Positions 21,927 to 30,293 of a stretch of 36,212 nt of DNA are shown here, piece by piece. The notes beneath the pieces are model-generated. The model ran no database searches. It was given only the letters and a program-made list of their open reading frames with translations, and was not told the DNA's origin. The first letter of the stretch is position 1. Each line of letters begins with the position of its first letter. Location of the stretch: positions 4,043 to 40,254 of the forward strand of contig NZ_DHDZ01000038.1 in NCBI RefSeq assembly GCF_002399615.1. The letters are read 5' to 3'. This DNA comes from Pedobacter sp. UBA4863. GTDB taxonomy: Bacteria > Bacteroidota > Bacteroidia > Sphingobacteriales > Sphingobacteriaceae. The position numbers and the translations under genes were made by a program.

Positions 21927-22307
21927 TTAATGAAAATGTTCGCCGGTAAAATAATACCATTTGCCTGCTTCCTTTTTAAAGGTAGAACGCTCATGATGTA
22001 CAAATTGCCGTAAACCTTGTTGATAAAATGCTTTAAACTCTACAACAGCATTAAATGCTTGCACAATTTCTAGCCTAAGCCAATGGTTGGCTTTTGCCCA
22101 ACTTTCAATATCGGCTTTACTGTGCAAATATCTTTTTAAGGGATGGGTAGTTTCCCAAAGATAATCTACCAAATTTAGCGTGTAGGCACTGTATCGGGAG
22201 CGCATTAATTGTTCTGGTGTTCGAGGAGAAATAGTACCTAAGTGAAAGGGCTGGCAACATTCGGCGTATGTTTTACCCGAAGAACAGGCGCATAATATTA
22301 TTGACAT
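21927..22307 (-). CDS. YchJ-family SEC-C protein
   Basis: A 126-residue protein with an N-terminal SEC-C type zinc motif: Cys6, Cys8, Cys17 and Cys18 with His22 (MSIILCACSSGKTYAECCQPFH region), as in the YchJ/UPF0225 family. The rest, RTPEQLMRSRYSAYTLNLVDYLWETTHP and the C-terminal VHHERSTFKKEAGKWYYFTGE, is a NTF2-like half of the same family. Role unknown. Six codons of the frame before ATG 22307 are not needed. It heads the unit that includes the TonB-dependent receptor and has its own -7 box at 22323. Confidence 0.88.
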   Translation of the reverse strand: MSIILCACSSGKTYAECCQPFHLGTISPRTPEQLMRSRYSAYTLNLVDYLWETTHPLKRYLHSKADIESWAKANHWLRLEIVQAFNAVVEFKAFYQQGLRQFVHHERSTFKKEAGKWYYFTGEHFH

Positions 22308-22322
22308 ATTTTCAGCAAAAGC

Positions 22323-22330
22323 CAAAAATA
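22323..22330 (-). promoter_or_regulatory. Predicted -7 box for ychJ
   Basis: On the minus strand TATTTTTG matches TAnnTTTG, 15 nt before the ychJ ATG. No -33 box at the expected distance. Confidence 0.45.
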
Positions 22331-22347
22331 CGCTAAAAAGAATTTTT

Positions 22348-22379
22348 TTTGCTTAAAAACCGTACTAACTTTATTTTTG
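22348..22379 (+). promoter_or_regulatory. Promoter for the GAF histidine kinase
   Basis: TTTG (22348-22351), exactly 20 nt, then TATTTTTG (22372-22379): a full Bacteroidetes promoter match, 32 nt before the ATG at 22412. It is divergent from the ychJ promoter. Confidence 0.75.
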
Positions 22380-22411
22380 TAGTTAAGCCTAGTCGAAAAT
22401 TAATTAAACTT

Positions 22412-23611
22412 ATGCAAAGTACCCGTCCAATTCTAGCAAACGAAATAGAAAGATTAGCCACTCTTTTTGAACTCGATTTAGATTATGTTAACCTAAATAA
22501 CAGCTTTGAAGACTTGAGTTATCTCGCTGCCAAAATTACGGGCACAGAAATGTCGCTAATTTCTTTTATAGATTCTTACACACAGTGGATTGTTTCGAGG
22601 TTTGGATTAGAAATTTATCAGACCCCAATAGACGACACGGTTTGCCAGTACACCTTAATGGAAGACGACCACTTAGAAATTGAAGATCTTTCTACCGACA
22701 AGCGCTTTGTAGGCAAAGGAATTGCTGAAGACCCCATGAATTTGAAGTACTACCTAGGCATTCCTTTAAAATCTAGCAGTGGTTACCATATTGGTTCGCT
22801 TTGTGTATTAGACAAGAACCGACATAAGCTTTCTGCAGACAAAATTGATCAATTAAAAATAATTGCCAAGCAGGTTATTTCTAGAGTTAACGATACCTAT
22901 TTAATTAAAAACCTAGAAAAAAAACTGAACGCCCAAAATGATGCCTACCAAAAAATTGCTCACGATATTCGTGGCCCAATTGCGGGAATTACCGGTTTGG
23001 CAGATATGATTAGCAACAATAAAAATGAGTACCCCAACGAAGAGCTGCACAACATTGTAGCTATGATGGGCAAAAGCGGTCAATCTGTATTAGATTTAGC
23101 CGACGAAATTTTAAGAAATTCCTTAAAAGAAACCATTTATTCGCCAGAAGTTTTTACCCTCAACATTTTTAAGGATAAGCTGGAAAAGCTCTACCAGCCA
23201 CAAGCATTTAACAAACAAATTGTATTGGATATTGAAGCAAACATTGCTTTTGACACCATTCAAATTAAAAAAGACAAATTACTGCAAATTAGCGGCAACC
23301 TCATTTCTAATGCTATAAAATTTACGCCAAACAAAGGCAATATCAAAGTACTGCTAGATTTAATACTAGAGACCGATAAGAAAACCTTAATAATTGAGGT
23401 AAATGATACCGGCACAGGAATGAGCGAACAGGCTATTGAAGAGGTATTAAAAGGAACAGCAGAAAGTAGCGATGGCACTATTGGCGAGAAAGGTTATGGC
23501 TTTGGCTTGCCATGCGTTAAAAAATTATTGACCGAATTAGGTGGCGAAATGAGTATCCAATCTGTACAAGGAGAAGGCACGCACTTTAAAATACAAATAC
23601 CTAACGTTTAG
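22412..23611 (+). CDS. Soluble GAF-domain histidine kinase
   Basis: A 399-residue cytosolic sensor kinase without membrane segments. A GAF domain (about 30-165) has SLISFIDSYTQWI and YLGIPLKSSSGYHIGSLCVLD. HisKA reads KIAHDIRGPIAGITGLADM with His184 as phospho-acceptor and Asp in place of the usual Glu after it (HD rather than HE). The HATPase has NLISNAIKFTP, DTGTGM and GYGFGLPCVKKLLTELGG. No partner regulator is adjacent. ATG 22412 is chosen; the frame extends to a TTG at 22349 inside the promoter. Confidence 0.9.
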   Translation: MQSTRPILANEIERLATLFELDLDYVNLNNSFEDLSYLAAKITGTEMSLISFIDSYTQWIVSRFGLEIYQTPIDDTVCQYTLMEDDHLEIEDLSTDKRFVGKGIAEDPMNLKYYLGIPLKSSSGYHIGSLCVLDKNRHKLSADKIDQLKIIAKQVISRVNDTYLIKNLEKKLNAQNDAYQKIAHDIRGPIAGITGLADMISNNKNEYPNEELHNIVAMMGKSGQSVLDLADEILRNSLKETIYSPEVFTLNIFKDKLEKLYQPQAFNKQIVLDIEANIAFDTIQIKKDKLLQISGNLISNAIKFTPNKGNIKVLLDLILETDKKTLIIEVNDTGTGMSEQAIEEVLKGTAESSDGTIGEKGYGFGLPCVKKLLTELGGEMSIQSVQGEGTHFKIQIPNV

Positions 23612-23651
23612 ATCTGGAGGTATTTTACTGCTTAACAATGAACACAAAACA

Positions 23652-23682
23652 TTTGGCACATTCTTAATAATACGTAGCTTTG
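23652..23682 (+). promoter_or_regulatory. Promoter for the EamA transporter
   Basis: TTTG (23652-23655), 19 nt, then TAGCTTTG (23675-23682), a full -33/-7 match. Transcription would begin just upstream of the 10-codon upstream ORF. Confidence 0.75.
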
Positions 23683-23693
23683 CAACCTAAAAC

Positions 23694-23726
23694 ATGAGCA
23701 CAACCCTACAAAGTAAGTTTTTATGA
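23694..23726 (+). CDS. 10-codon upstream ORF overlapping the EamA start
   Basis: ATG at 23694 encodes MSTTLQSKFL and stops at TGA 23724-23726. The stop overlaps the EamA ATG (23723-23725) as ATGA, so ribosomes finishing this ORF would sit on the transporter start. It begins 11 nt after a consensus promoter. It may be a leader peptide that sets translation of the transporter, or a chance ORF. Confidence 0.4.
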   Translation: MSTTLQSKFL

Positions 23727-24625
23727 GCAATCGCAACGCTACGCTGCTCAACTTTCTAATCGGAATTACCTTCGTTATCTTTTGGTCTTCTGCTTCTTCG
23801 GCCACTAAAATTGGATTAAAGTATGTACAACCTCTCCTATTAGCCGTACCCCGTTTTATACTTGCAGCAGCAATTATGTTGGGTATTGCCCATTTAATTA
23901 TGCGTCAGCCTCTTCCTGCCAATAAAACTGCTTGGAAAAAAATTGCGATATATGGCTTTTTTAATGTTGGTTTATATTTGGGGCTTTATGTGGTAGCCAT
24001 GCAAGAAGTATCGGCAGGCTTAGCTTCTTTATTTATTGCCATTAATCCGGTACTCATTATGCTTATTAGTACTTTATGGTTTAGGCAACCTTTAACTACC
24101 GTTACCGTGGTAAGTTTTACCTTATGCATGGCAGGTATGTTACTAGCGGCTTATCCTTTGTTGGGAGGCAGCCATGCCAGCACTTTAGGGTTGTCTCTTT
24201 TGTTATTATGCAATATCTCTTACTCTATTGGTGCCATTTATTTCTCTAAACAAGATTGGCAAAATATGCATATATTAACCATAAATGGCTGGCAAACGCT
24301 TTTTGGCTGCCTATATCTATTACCCTTTGCATTATTTTACTATCAGCCAGCAGCAAACACATTTAATGGCTCTTTTTGGGGGGCAGTTGTTTGGCTCGCC
24401 ATTCCTACTTCTGTTATTGCCACATTATTGTGGATGATGTTACTTCGAGACCACCCTACCAAAGCATCGGCTTGGCTTTTCTTATGCCCAGTGGCGGGTT
24501 TTTGCATTGCCGCATTAATTATGGGCGAACCACTTACTTGGTACACCCTTGCTGGCGTAACTTTGGTAATTGTTGGGCTTTATTTTGTACAGTTAATGAA
24601 GAACGAACAAGCCAACGAAAAATAA
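23723..24625 (+). CDS. EamA/DMT-superfamily transporter
   Basis: A 300-residue inner-membrane protein with about ten helices in two EamA repeats, the drug/metabolite transporter fold. Typical segments include FVIFWSSASSATKIGLKYVQP, SAGLASLFIAINPVLIMLIS and, in the second half, ASAWLFLCPVAGFCIAALIMGEPLTW followed by TLAGVTLVIVGLYFV. The substrate is not predictable; EamA proteins export amino acids, sugars or metabolites. It converges with the PAS-LuxR gene. A 10-codon ORF overlaps its start. Confidence 0.9.
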   Translation: MSNRNATLLNFLIGITFVIFWSSASSATKIGLKYVQPLLLAVPRFILAAAIMLGIAHLIMRQPLPANKTAWKKIAIYGFFNVGLYLGLYVVAMQEVSAGLASLFIAINPVLIMLISTLWFRQPLTTVTVVSFTLCMAGMLLAAYPLLGGSHASTLGLSLLLLCNISYSIGAIYFSKQDWQNMHILTINGWQTLFGCLYLLPFALFYYQPAANTFNGSFWGAVVWLAIPTSVIATLLWMMLLRDHPTKASAWLFLCPVAGFCIAALIMGEPLTWYTLAGVTLVIVGLYFVQLMKNEQANEK

Positions 24626-24676
24626 ATCAAAGAAGAAGTACTGAAAAGTTAAATAGCTTTAAACAACACAACTAGA

Positions 24677-25348
24677 TTATACTAAATCAAAAGCTTGTGC
24701 AAATCTCACGGCATCGTAATTATTTTTAAGGTTAAGTTTTTGCCTCACATTTCTACGATGAGTATCTACTGTAGCCAACGCAATAAATAATTTTTGCGCA
24801 ATTTCTGTCGAGCTTAGCCCCAATGCCATCATTTTTAATATTTCTGTTTCTCTAACCGTAAGCTTTCCAAAAGCCATTGCATTATTACGCAAGAACCTAA
24901 TATCGTTCATTAATCTGGTTATTTTCTCACTAATATGATGCGCCGGGTCTAGTGGGCTTGCCGTAGTTATTAAATGTGTAGGCTGTTGGTTATCATCTTC
25001 TAAAAATACTTTACTGCTACTCGCAAAAAGCTGCCAATTTCCATCTTTAGACTTTACCTGCTGAAAATAAGATGAAGACATGGAAGGCTTATGCATTAAA
25101 TTATGCTGTATTTTAGCGGTATAATCTGCATCGTCGTCTTGGTGAAAATAACGAGAAACATACTCTCGCGAATCTATCGTTTGCAACTCCTGTAAATCTA
25201 TTCCCAAAATAGCTAAGCCCACCTTGTTCATATAAACTACGCTCAGATCAGCAATACGGTGTACAATAATTGCGATAGGCATTTCGTCGGCCATAAGTCG
25301 TAGCCCGTCCAACTTTTCCTTTAACCTTAACTCTTCTAAATTTTCCAT
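24677..25348 (-). CDS. PAS-domain LuxR-type transcription regulator
   Basis: A 223-residue regulator. A PAS domain occupies about residues 20-130 (EMPIAIIVHRIADLSVVYMNKVGLAILG...). The C-terminal LuxR HTH reads LTVRETEILKMMALGLSSTEIAQKLFIALATVDTHRRNVRQKLN (in its middle, the GxSxxEIAxxLxIxxxTVxTHxxNIxxKL pattern). There is no receiver domain, so it would sense a ligand or redox state directly. ATG 25348 is used; a TTG precedes it. Divergent from the yaiO-like gene with a hairpin between, so it may regulate that surface-glycan cluster, but this is inference from position. Confidence 0.88.
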   Translation of the reverse strand: MENLEELRLKEKLDGLRLMADEMPIAIIVHRIADLSVVYMNKVGLAILGIDLQELQTIDSREYVSRYFHQDDDADYTAKIQHNLMHKPSMSSSYFQQVKSKDGNWQLFASSSKVFLEDDNQQPTHLITTASPLDPAHHISEKITRLMNDIRFLRNNAMAFGKLTVRETEILKMMALGLSSTEIAQKLFIALATVDTHRRNVRQKLNLKNNYDAVRFAQAFDLV

Positions 25349-25399
25349 CAATAGCTAATCTTTCTAAATTTCACCAATAAGCAAATAACTAAATAAAAA

Positions 25400-25414
25400 G
25401 GGATATCCTATCCC
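25400..25414. promoter_or_regulatory. Small hairpin between the LuxR gene and the yaiO-like gene
   Basis: GGGATA (25400-25405), TCC, TATCCC (25409-25414): perfect 6-bp inverted repeat in the divergent spacer. It could be an operator for the LuxR-type regulator. Nothing else is seen in the 231-nt spacer. Confidence 0.35.
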
Positions 25415-25579
25415 AAATTGTAGATTTTTTTTCCTAATGTTTTACCTATTACTTTGTTTATAACTTTAACCTTATTAATTTAGAGCGCATCATAATGGGT
25501 TTAAACAACACACACCTATATTTCTTCTTGTTTTCTTTAGTTTATAGCTATTGGTATGTTAATTGAAACGTTAAATTAT

Positions 25580-26833
25580 ATGAAAAAGACGCTGACTAGA
25601 TTTTTAGCTATTACTCTCTGCCTTCAATTATTTACAACAAGCTATTTAGTGGCACAAGAAACTACTGAACTAAGCTCTGATGAGATATTTACACTAGCCA
25701 GAAACATCCCTAAGGAAAAAGCAAACTACCCCCAAATAATTGGATTGCTGAAAACCGCATTGACCAAAAGTCCCGATTATGCTGATATACGAATGTTTTT
25801 AGGAAGAGTATATACTTGGAATGATGACCTAGATAGTGCCAGGTACCAATTTAACCAAGTGTTGGCCAAAGATGCTAAAAATATAGAGGCCTACTCGGCT
25901 ATATTTGACCTGGAATACTGGAACAACAACTATTGGCGAGCTTTAGACCACGCTAACGCGGGCCTCTTTTATGCGCCTAATTCGGCAGAGCTCAATATCA
26001 AAAAGGCAAAAGCCCTTAATGCATTAAAAGAGAGTAGAAAAGCTTTAGCTTTGTTAAAAAACTACAACGTTCAATTCCCTAACCAAGATAGTGTGGTAAA
26101 TTATTACCAATCGCTTAAAAAGGAAAACCTTAAAAACACAGTTGGTGTTAGTTATGAGTATGTTTATTTTGACAAAAGATTTAACGACCCTTGGCATTAT
26201 ACCACTATAGATTATAGCCGAAGTACCGGCATTGGTTCTATTACCGGAAAGTTATTGTACAGTAACCGTTTTAAAACCGATGGCCTACAGGGCGAAATAG
26301 AAGCTTATCCGTCTATTACCAAAAACATCTACGCCTATATGGCCTTGGGCTTCTCAGGTTCGGATATTTTTCCTCGTTTTAGGGCCGGAGCTTCGCTTTA
26401 CTATACCTTGCCAAAAAGTTTCGATGCCGAAACAGGTTTTAGATACCTAGATTATAATCCAACAAAAACCTACATTTATGTATTGGCCTTGGGCAAATAC
26501 ACCGGAAACTATTATTTTAACCTCAAAACTTATTTATCTCCCGATGTAGATATTTTTTCGCACTCTTTTACGCTTACTGCCCGTTATTATTTCTCCGATC
26601 GCTATAACTATATGGGCGCTCAATTGGGCACTGGTATTTCGCCCGATGATATGACCCGGAATATTACCGGACTGGGCAATTTACATTCGTATAAATTTGG
26701 ACTAAGCTATTCGAAAGATTTGGTGAATAACCTAACGCTTGCCCTATCGGGATTATGGTATTACGAAGAATACCGCACCAATACATGGGGCAATCAGTTT
26801 AGTGCAGGGATATCGTTAGCTAAAAGATTTTAA
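25580..26833 (+). CDS. YaiO-family outer-membrane beta-barrel with TPR domain
   Basis: A 417-residue secreted protein. Signal peptide 1-25 (start MKKTLTRFLAITLC, ending VAQ). Residues about 40-170 form TPR-like helices (SPDYADIRMFLGRVYTWNDDLDSARYQF..., NIEAYSAIFDLEYWNNNYWRALDHANAGL). From about 195 onward the sequence turns into alternating beta-strands rich in Tyr and ends SAGISLAKRF with a C-terminal Phe, an outer-membrane barrel signature, matching the YaiO domain. TPR plus barrel is also the layout of PgaA and BcsC polysaccharide-export porins. The next gene follows at 8 nt. Export of a polymer is inferred. Confidence 0.85.
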   Translation: MKKTLTRFLAITLCLQLFTTSYLVAQETTELSSDEIFTLARNIPKEKANYPQIIGLLKTALTKSPDYADIRMFLGRVYTWNDDLDSARYQFNQVLAKDAKNIEAYSAIFDLEYWNNNYWRALDHANAGLFYAPNSAELNIKKAKALNALKESRKALALLKNYNVQFPNQDSVVNYYQSLKKENLKNTVGVSYEYVYFDKRFNDPWHYTTIDYSRSTGIGSITGKLLYSNRFKTDGLQGEIEAYPSITKNIYAYMALGFSGSDIFPRFRAGASLYYTLPKSFDAETGFRYLDYNPTKTYIYVLALGKYTGNYYFNLKTYLSPDVDIFSHSFTLTARYYFSDRYNYMGAQLGTGISPDDMTRNITGLGNLHSYKFGLSYSKDLVNNLTLALSGLWYYEEYRTNTWGNQFSAGISLAKRF

Positions 26834-26841
26834 GTATAGGA

Positions 26842-28002
26842 ATGAAGAGAAGCCTATTAAATACCATTTTATTTTATGCCGTTATTGCCTTACCGCTTTG
26901 GATGTTTTTGGCTTGGCTTTTTTGGCCCAAAACTAAATATGTAATTGCCATAGTAGATAAAACTGTATTATTTAAAACGGGACAAGAACATGCTTCTTTA
27001 ACATGGGTTTTACGCAACAACAAATTCTCCAAAACATCAACCGAACTTTATCATGTTGGAAAAGACTATTTTGGCTTTTTCCCCAACAAGAACAAACAGT
27101 TTGACCTAAAAGGTTTAGAAAGAGCATCTGATGAAGAACTAGAAAAACTGAGCGTAGATGCCGATATGGCCTATATTACCGATACTTATGGTATCTATTC
27201 TAAAGAATGGTACTTGGCCAAGAACATTACCGAAAGACAACGTTTACTGTATGGTGGGCTATCCTCACAAGATATGTTTTTCTTGAAAAAGATGAAGCAG
27301 AAGAAAAAACTAATTATTACCGAGTTTAATACTTTTGCTACCCCCACGCCTCAAAATGTAGCCAAAGATTTTGAACAGACCTTTAAAATTAAATGGACTG
27401 GCTGGGTAGGTAAATACTTCGATTCTTTTGATACCGTTCAGAATAAGGAATTGCCCAGATGGCTGGTAGAAAACTACAAAGCGCAAAACAACAACCAATG
27501 GCCTTTTAAGAAAGCAGGTATTGCGTTTGTTAACAAAAGCGACAAAATTGTTGTATTAGAATACGTTCACCATTTAAATGCAGAAGTACCTTATATATTA
27601 ACCAGAAAAGAAGAAAGGGAAAAGTACAATATTCCAAAGAGCATGAAATATCCTTTTTGGTTTGATATTATACAAACCTCTAGAACAAACAAAATTATTT
27701 CTTTTTATGATTTAAAGGTAAATGAGGTTGGCGCTAAAATACTTGCCGATAATGAGATTCCTTCGCAATTTCCGGCAATAATAGAGCATTACAGAGATGA
27801 TTATAAATTTTATTATTTCTGCGGAGACTTTGCCGATAATCCTATTTCTCAAGGAGGTTCTTATTTTAAAGGAATAAGCTTTTTTAGGAGCCTTTTTTAT
27901 AATGACGACATTGCCGCAGAACGGGTAAGTTTCTTTTGGGAATTTTATAGGCCTATGATTAACCGTATTCTACGTGATTATCATGATGACATAAAGAAAT
28001 AA
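26842..28002 (+). CDS. Membrane-anchored periplasmic protein of unknown family
   Basis: A 386-residue protein that I do not recognise. It has one N-terminal membrane anchor (about 8-29, FYAVIALPLWMFLAWLFW) and then a large soluble part that should lie in the periplasm. Distinct segments are KTVLFKTGQEHASLTWVLRNNKFSK, the acidic pair ADMAYITDTYGIYSKEWY (near 108), LIITEFNTFATPTPQN (near 155), WTGWVGKYFDSFDT and the C-terminal YYFCGDFADNP. Conserved-looking Asp and Glu in strand-like contexts would fit a carbohydrate-active enzyme or deacetylase, but no motif proves it. It is 8 nt from the YaiO-like gene and so probably its partner. Confidence 0.7.
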   Translation: MKRSLLNTILFYAVIALPLWMFLAWLFWPKTKYVIAIVDKTVLFKTGQEHASLTWVLRNNKFSKTSTELYHVGKDYFGFFPNKNKQFDLKGLERASDEELEKLSVDADMAYITDTYGIYSKEWYLAKNITERQRLLYGGLSSQDMFFLKKMKQKKKLIITEFNTFATPTPQNVAKDFEQTFKIKWTGWVGKYFDSFDTVQNKELPRWLVENYKAQNNNQWPFKKAGIAFVNKSDKIVVLEYVHHLNAEVPYILTRKEEREKYNIPKSMKYPFWFDIIQTSRTNKIISFYDLKVNEVGAKILADNEIPSQFPAIIEHYRDDYKFYYFCGDFADNPISQGGSYFKGISFFRSLFYNDDIAAERVSFFWEFYRPMINRILRDYHDDIKK

Positions 28003-28246
28003 CAAGCTAAGTTTACCTCATCAACTGAATTGTTAATCTACATAAAACCGACCCAAAAAATTTACGCATAGCTTTTCACTTCGTTACAGGCCCACAAGCT
28101 ATTACTGATATTTTAACGCCAATACAGTAACATTCCGTAGCGAGAGAATTTCCCGATTTTGGCTAATATTTTGGATTTGGTTTAGTTCAAGAAATCAATC
28201 TTCCTAAATATTACAAGCAACTGAAAGTGCTTTTCTGAGCTTATAT

Positions 28247-30292
28247 TTAAGGTTTAAATTTTCGATACAAACTATCTGGCAGTAGTTTTAAGCTTTGGGT
28301 TATTTGATTATTTTGCGATTTATATTGGTTAAACTCCCCTACTAGCTGATTTTGCTTAGAATCATCTTGAACGGGCTGCAGCGCAAAATTATCGCCCATA
28401 CTGTACAAGGTTTGTCCGTTTAAGAAATATTCTCCAGAAACGTAGTCTATTAAATCGCTAACTGTTTGTTTAAGCGGATAACGATGTATGTTTCTAAACT
28501 GTTTTACGGTATCTAAGCCTGTACCCACCCAGGTAACCAGGTTAGGCATATCTAATTTATAATTGTTTTGCAGAAACTTAACCAAAGAAGGTGCAATATC
28601 TAAATGGCTGGAAACAGACCTGATACTAGCACTGCGCTTTAACATTGGCGAAAAAATAATTAACGGAACATGATACCTATCTATCTTGGTTGACATTGGT
28701 ATTTCTGGCAGTCGGTGATCTCCGGTAATGATAAAAATAGTGTTGGCATAAGAGGGCAGTTTTATAAACTCTTGAAAAAGATGCCTAATGGCTTCGTCTG
28801 TATATAAAATTGTAGCGTATTGGTCTTTGTAAGTTCTATGTATCGATTTGTTCTCTTCGTCGAAACCAAGTTTTTTCATTTGTACTTCCATCAAGTCATA
28901 ATACTTGTTCATTTCTGGCACTTTGTATGGTGTATGCATAGAAATAGTTTGTATATAACTTACAAAAGGTTTATTGCTTGGCAATTTAGCGTAATAACTT
29001 GCGGCTTTTTTCATCAAATCTAAATCGGGATAGCCCCAATAAGAGTTATGCGCAGCTGGAAACTCCTTAAAATTTGATTTAGAAATCAGCTGATCAACAC
29101 CTTGTGCCTTAATAAACAAACCTTCGTTATCAAAAGTCTCATCAGTACTCATTAAAAACGAAGAATGGTAACCATTTTTTTTTAATAAACTCAAGGTGGT
29201 AAAGGCTTTGGGCATTTTGGCGCCCAGCTCGTTATATCCTTTGTTAAAAAATGGCAAAGACCCTAAAATAGATGGCAAAGACGCAAATGTTCTTCCTTGT
29301 GCAGCCAAAAAGTTTTCAAAGTATAAACTGCGGCCTCTAAGCTCGTCTAAAAATGGCGTAAAACTACCTAAATAAGCATTAGGACCACTAAATGCCCTAC
29401 CTAAACCTTCTACCTGAATAAATACAATATTTGGTCGCACAGCACTATCAACCTTAAAGAAATTGCTCAATACATCTACGGTATTTTCTTCTCTTAAAAA
29501 TGGATATGCACTATTTACATATTTCATGGCCGGCCGCAAAGAATTCCCGACATCGGCACCATCTTCAAAATAATTAGCAGCATAAATATCTACGTTTGGT
29601 TCGTTATCAAAAAAATACGCATAACTACGCTCAAAGAAAAATGCCTGTTTGTTTATCGCAATATTGTAATCGTATTCTTTTTTAAAAGTGGTAGCAGATG
29701 GCAGCGCCGACACATTAAACCATAACAGTAGCATAGCTATTGCAAGTAAAAAAGTACTGTTCCTGTTGTTAATGAACTTGGTTTTATCGGCAATTTTAAG
29801 AGCTATCCATAAAAAGGCAAAAGGTAATATTAAAATGAGCACACTTAAAAAGTCAATGCTTACTCCGGCAGAAACGGTCTGTTTAATTTCACTGTAAGAA
29901 TAACCGTAAAAATCAGATCCGAGAGGTACTAACGCCGTAAAAAAGTACTTTAACAATAGTAAATAAACCAAAACATAGATACTAAAAATAATACCTGTAG
30001 CCACATAAATGTGCTTTTTTACTTTTAACGAAAAAAAGAATAATAAATAAAGCACGTATAGCAAAGGCAAGCTTTTAAGTACAAAAATTACATCGAAAAA
30101 AAGGGCTTTAAAAAACAACATTAAAAATTCGCTTGGCATTTGCACTTTAAAACCAATGTATAAATACTCTAGAATTTTTATGAACAGCACTGTTGCCATT
30201 AAGGCCAGCGCATATTTAGAAAACAAGATAATGCTCTTCTTAAATCGGTCTAAAACCGGATATTCTGGTGCTTCAAAAAAAGTATTTTCCAT
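28247..30292 (-). CDS. LtaS-like sulfatase-fold phosphotransferase
   Basis: A 681-residue inner-membrane enzyme with five N-terminal helices (about 20-45, 57-87, 95-118, 147-168, 180-198) and a large external alkaline-phosphatase/sulfatase domain. The active site can be lined up with LtaS/OpgB enzymes: Glu295 (FIQVEGLGRAF), catalytic Thr335 (AAQGRTFASLP), His453 (SMHTPY) and Asp525-His526 (ITGDHRLP). Such enzymes transfer phosphoglycerol or phosphoethanolamine to lipids or glycans. It begins one base after the GT2 stop, so it is the last gene of the response-regulator/HEAT/GT2 operon and probably decorates that glycan. Substrate is unknown. Confidence 0.87.
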   Translation of the reverse strand: MENTFFEAPEYPVLDRFKKSIILFSKYALALMATVLFIKILEYLYIGFKVQMPSEFLMLFFKALFFDVIFVLKSLPLLYVLYLLFFFSLKVKKHIYVATGIIFSIYVLVYLLLLKYFFTALVPLGSDFYGYSYSEIKQTVSAGVSIDFLSVLILILPFAFLWIALKIADKTKFINNRNSTFLLAIAMLLLWFNVSALPSATTFKKEYDYNIAINKQAFFFERSYAYFFDNEPNVDIYAANYFEDGADVGNSLRPAMKYVNSAYPFLREENTVDVLSNFFKVDSAVRPNIVFIQVEGLGRAFSGPNAYLGSFTPFLDELRGRSLYFENFLAAQGRTFASLPSILGSLPFFNKGYNELGAKMPKAFTTLSLLKKNGYHSSFLMSTDETFDNEGLFIKAQGVDQLISKSNFKEFPAAHNSYWGYPDLDLMKKAASYYAKLPSNKPFVSYIQTISMHTPYKVPEMNKYYDLMEVQMKKLGFDEENKSIHRTYKDQYATILYTDEAIRHLFQEFIKLPSYANTIFIITGDHRLPEIPMSTKIDRYHVPLIIFSPMLKRSASIRSVSSHLDIAPSLVKFLQNNYKLDMPNLVTWVGTGLDTVKQFRNIHRYPLKQTVSDLIDYVSGEYFLNGQTLYSMGDNFALQPVQDDSKQNQLVGEFNQYKSQNNQITQSLKLLPDSLYRKFKP

Positions 30293-30293
30293 T

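Noticed and set aside
21896..22003. Upstream extension of the TonB receptor
   Set aside because: It overlaps ychJ; the signal peptide starts at 21895.
28003..28246. Possible gene remnant in the spacer between the two halves of the glycan cluster
   Set aside because: Short frames only, no recognisable motif, no clear hairpin.
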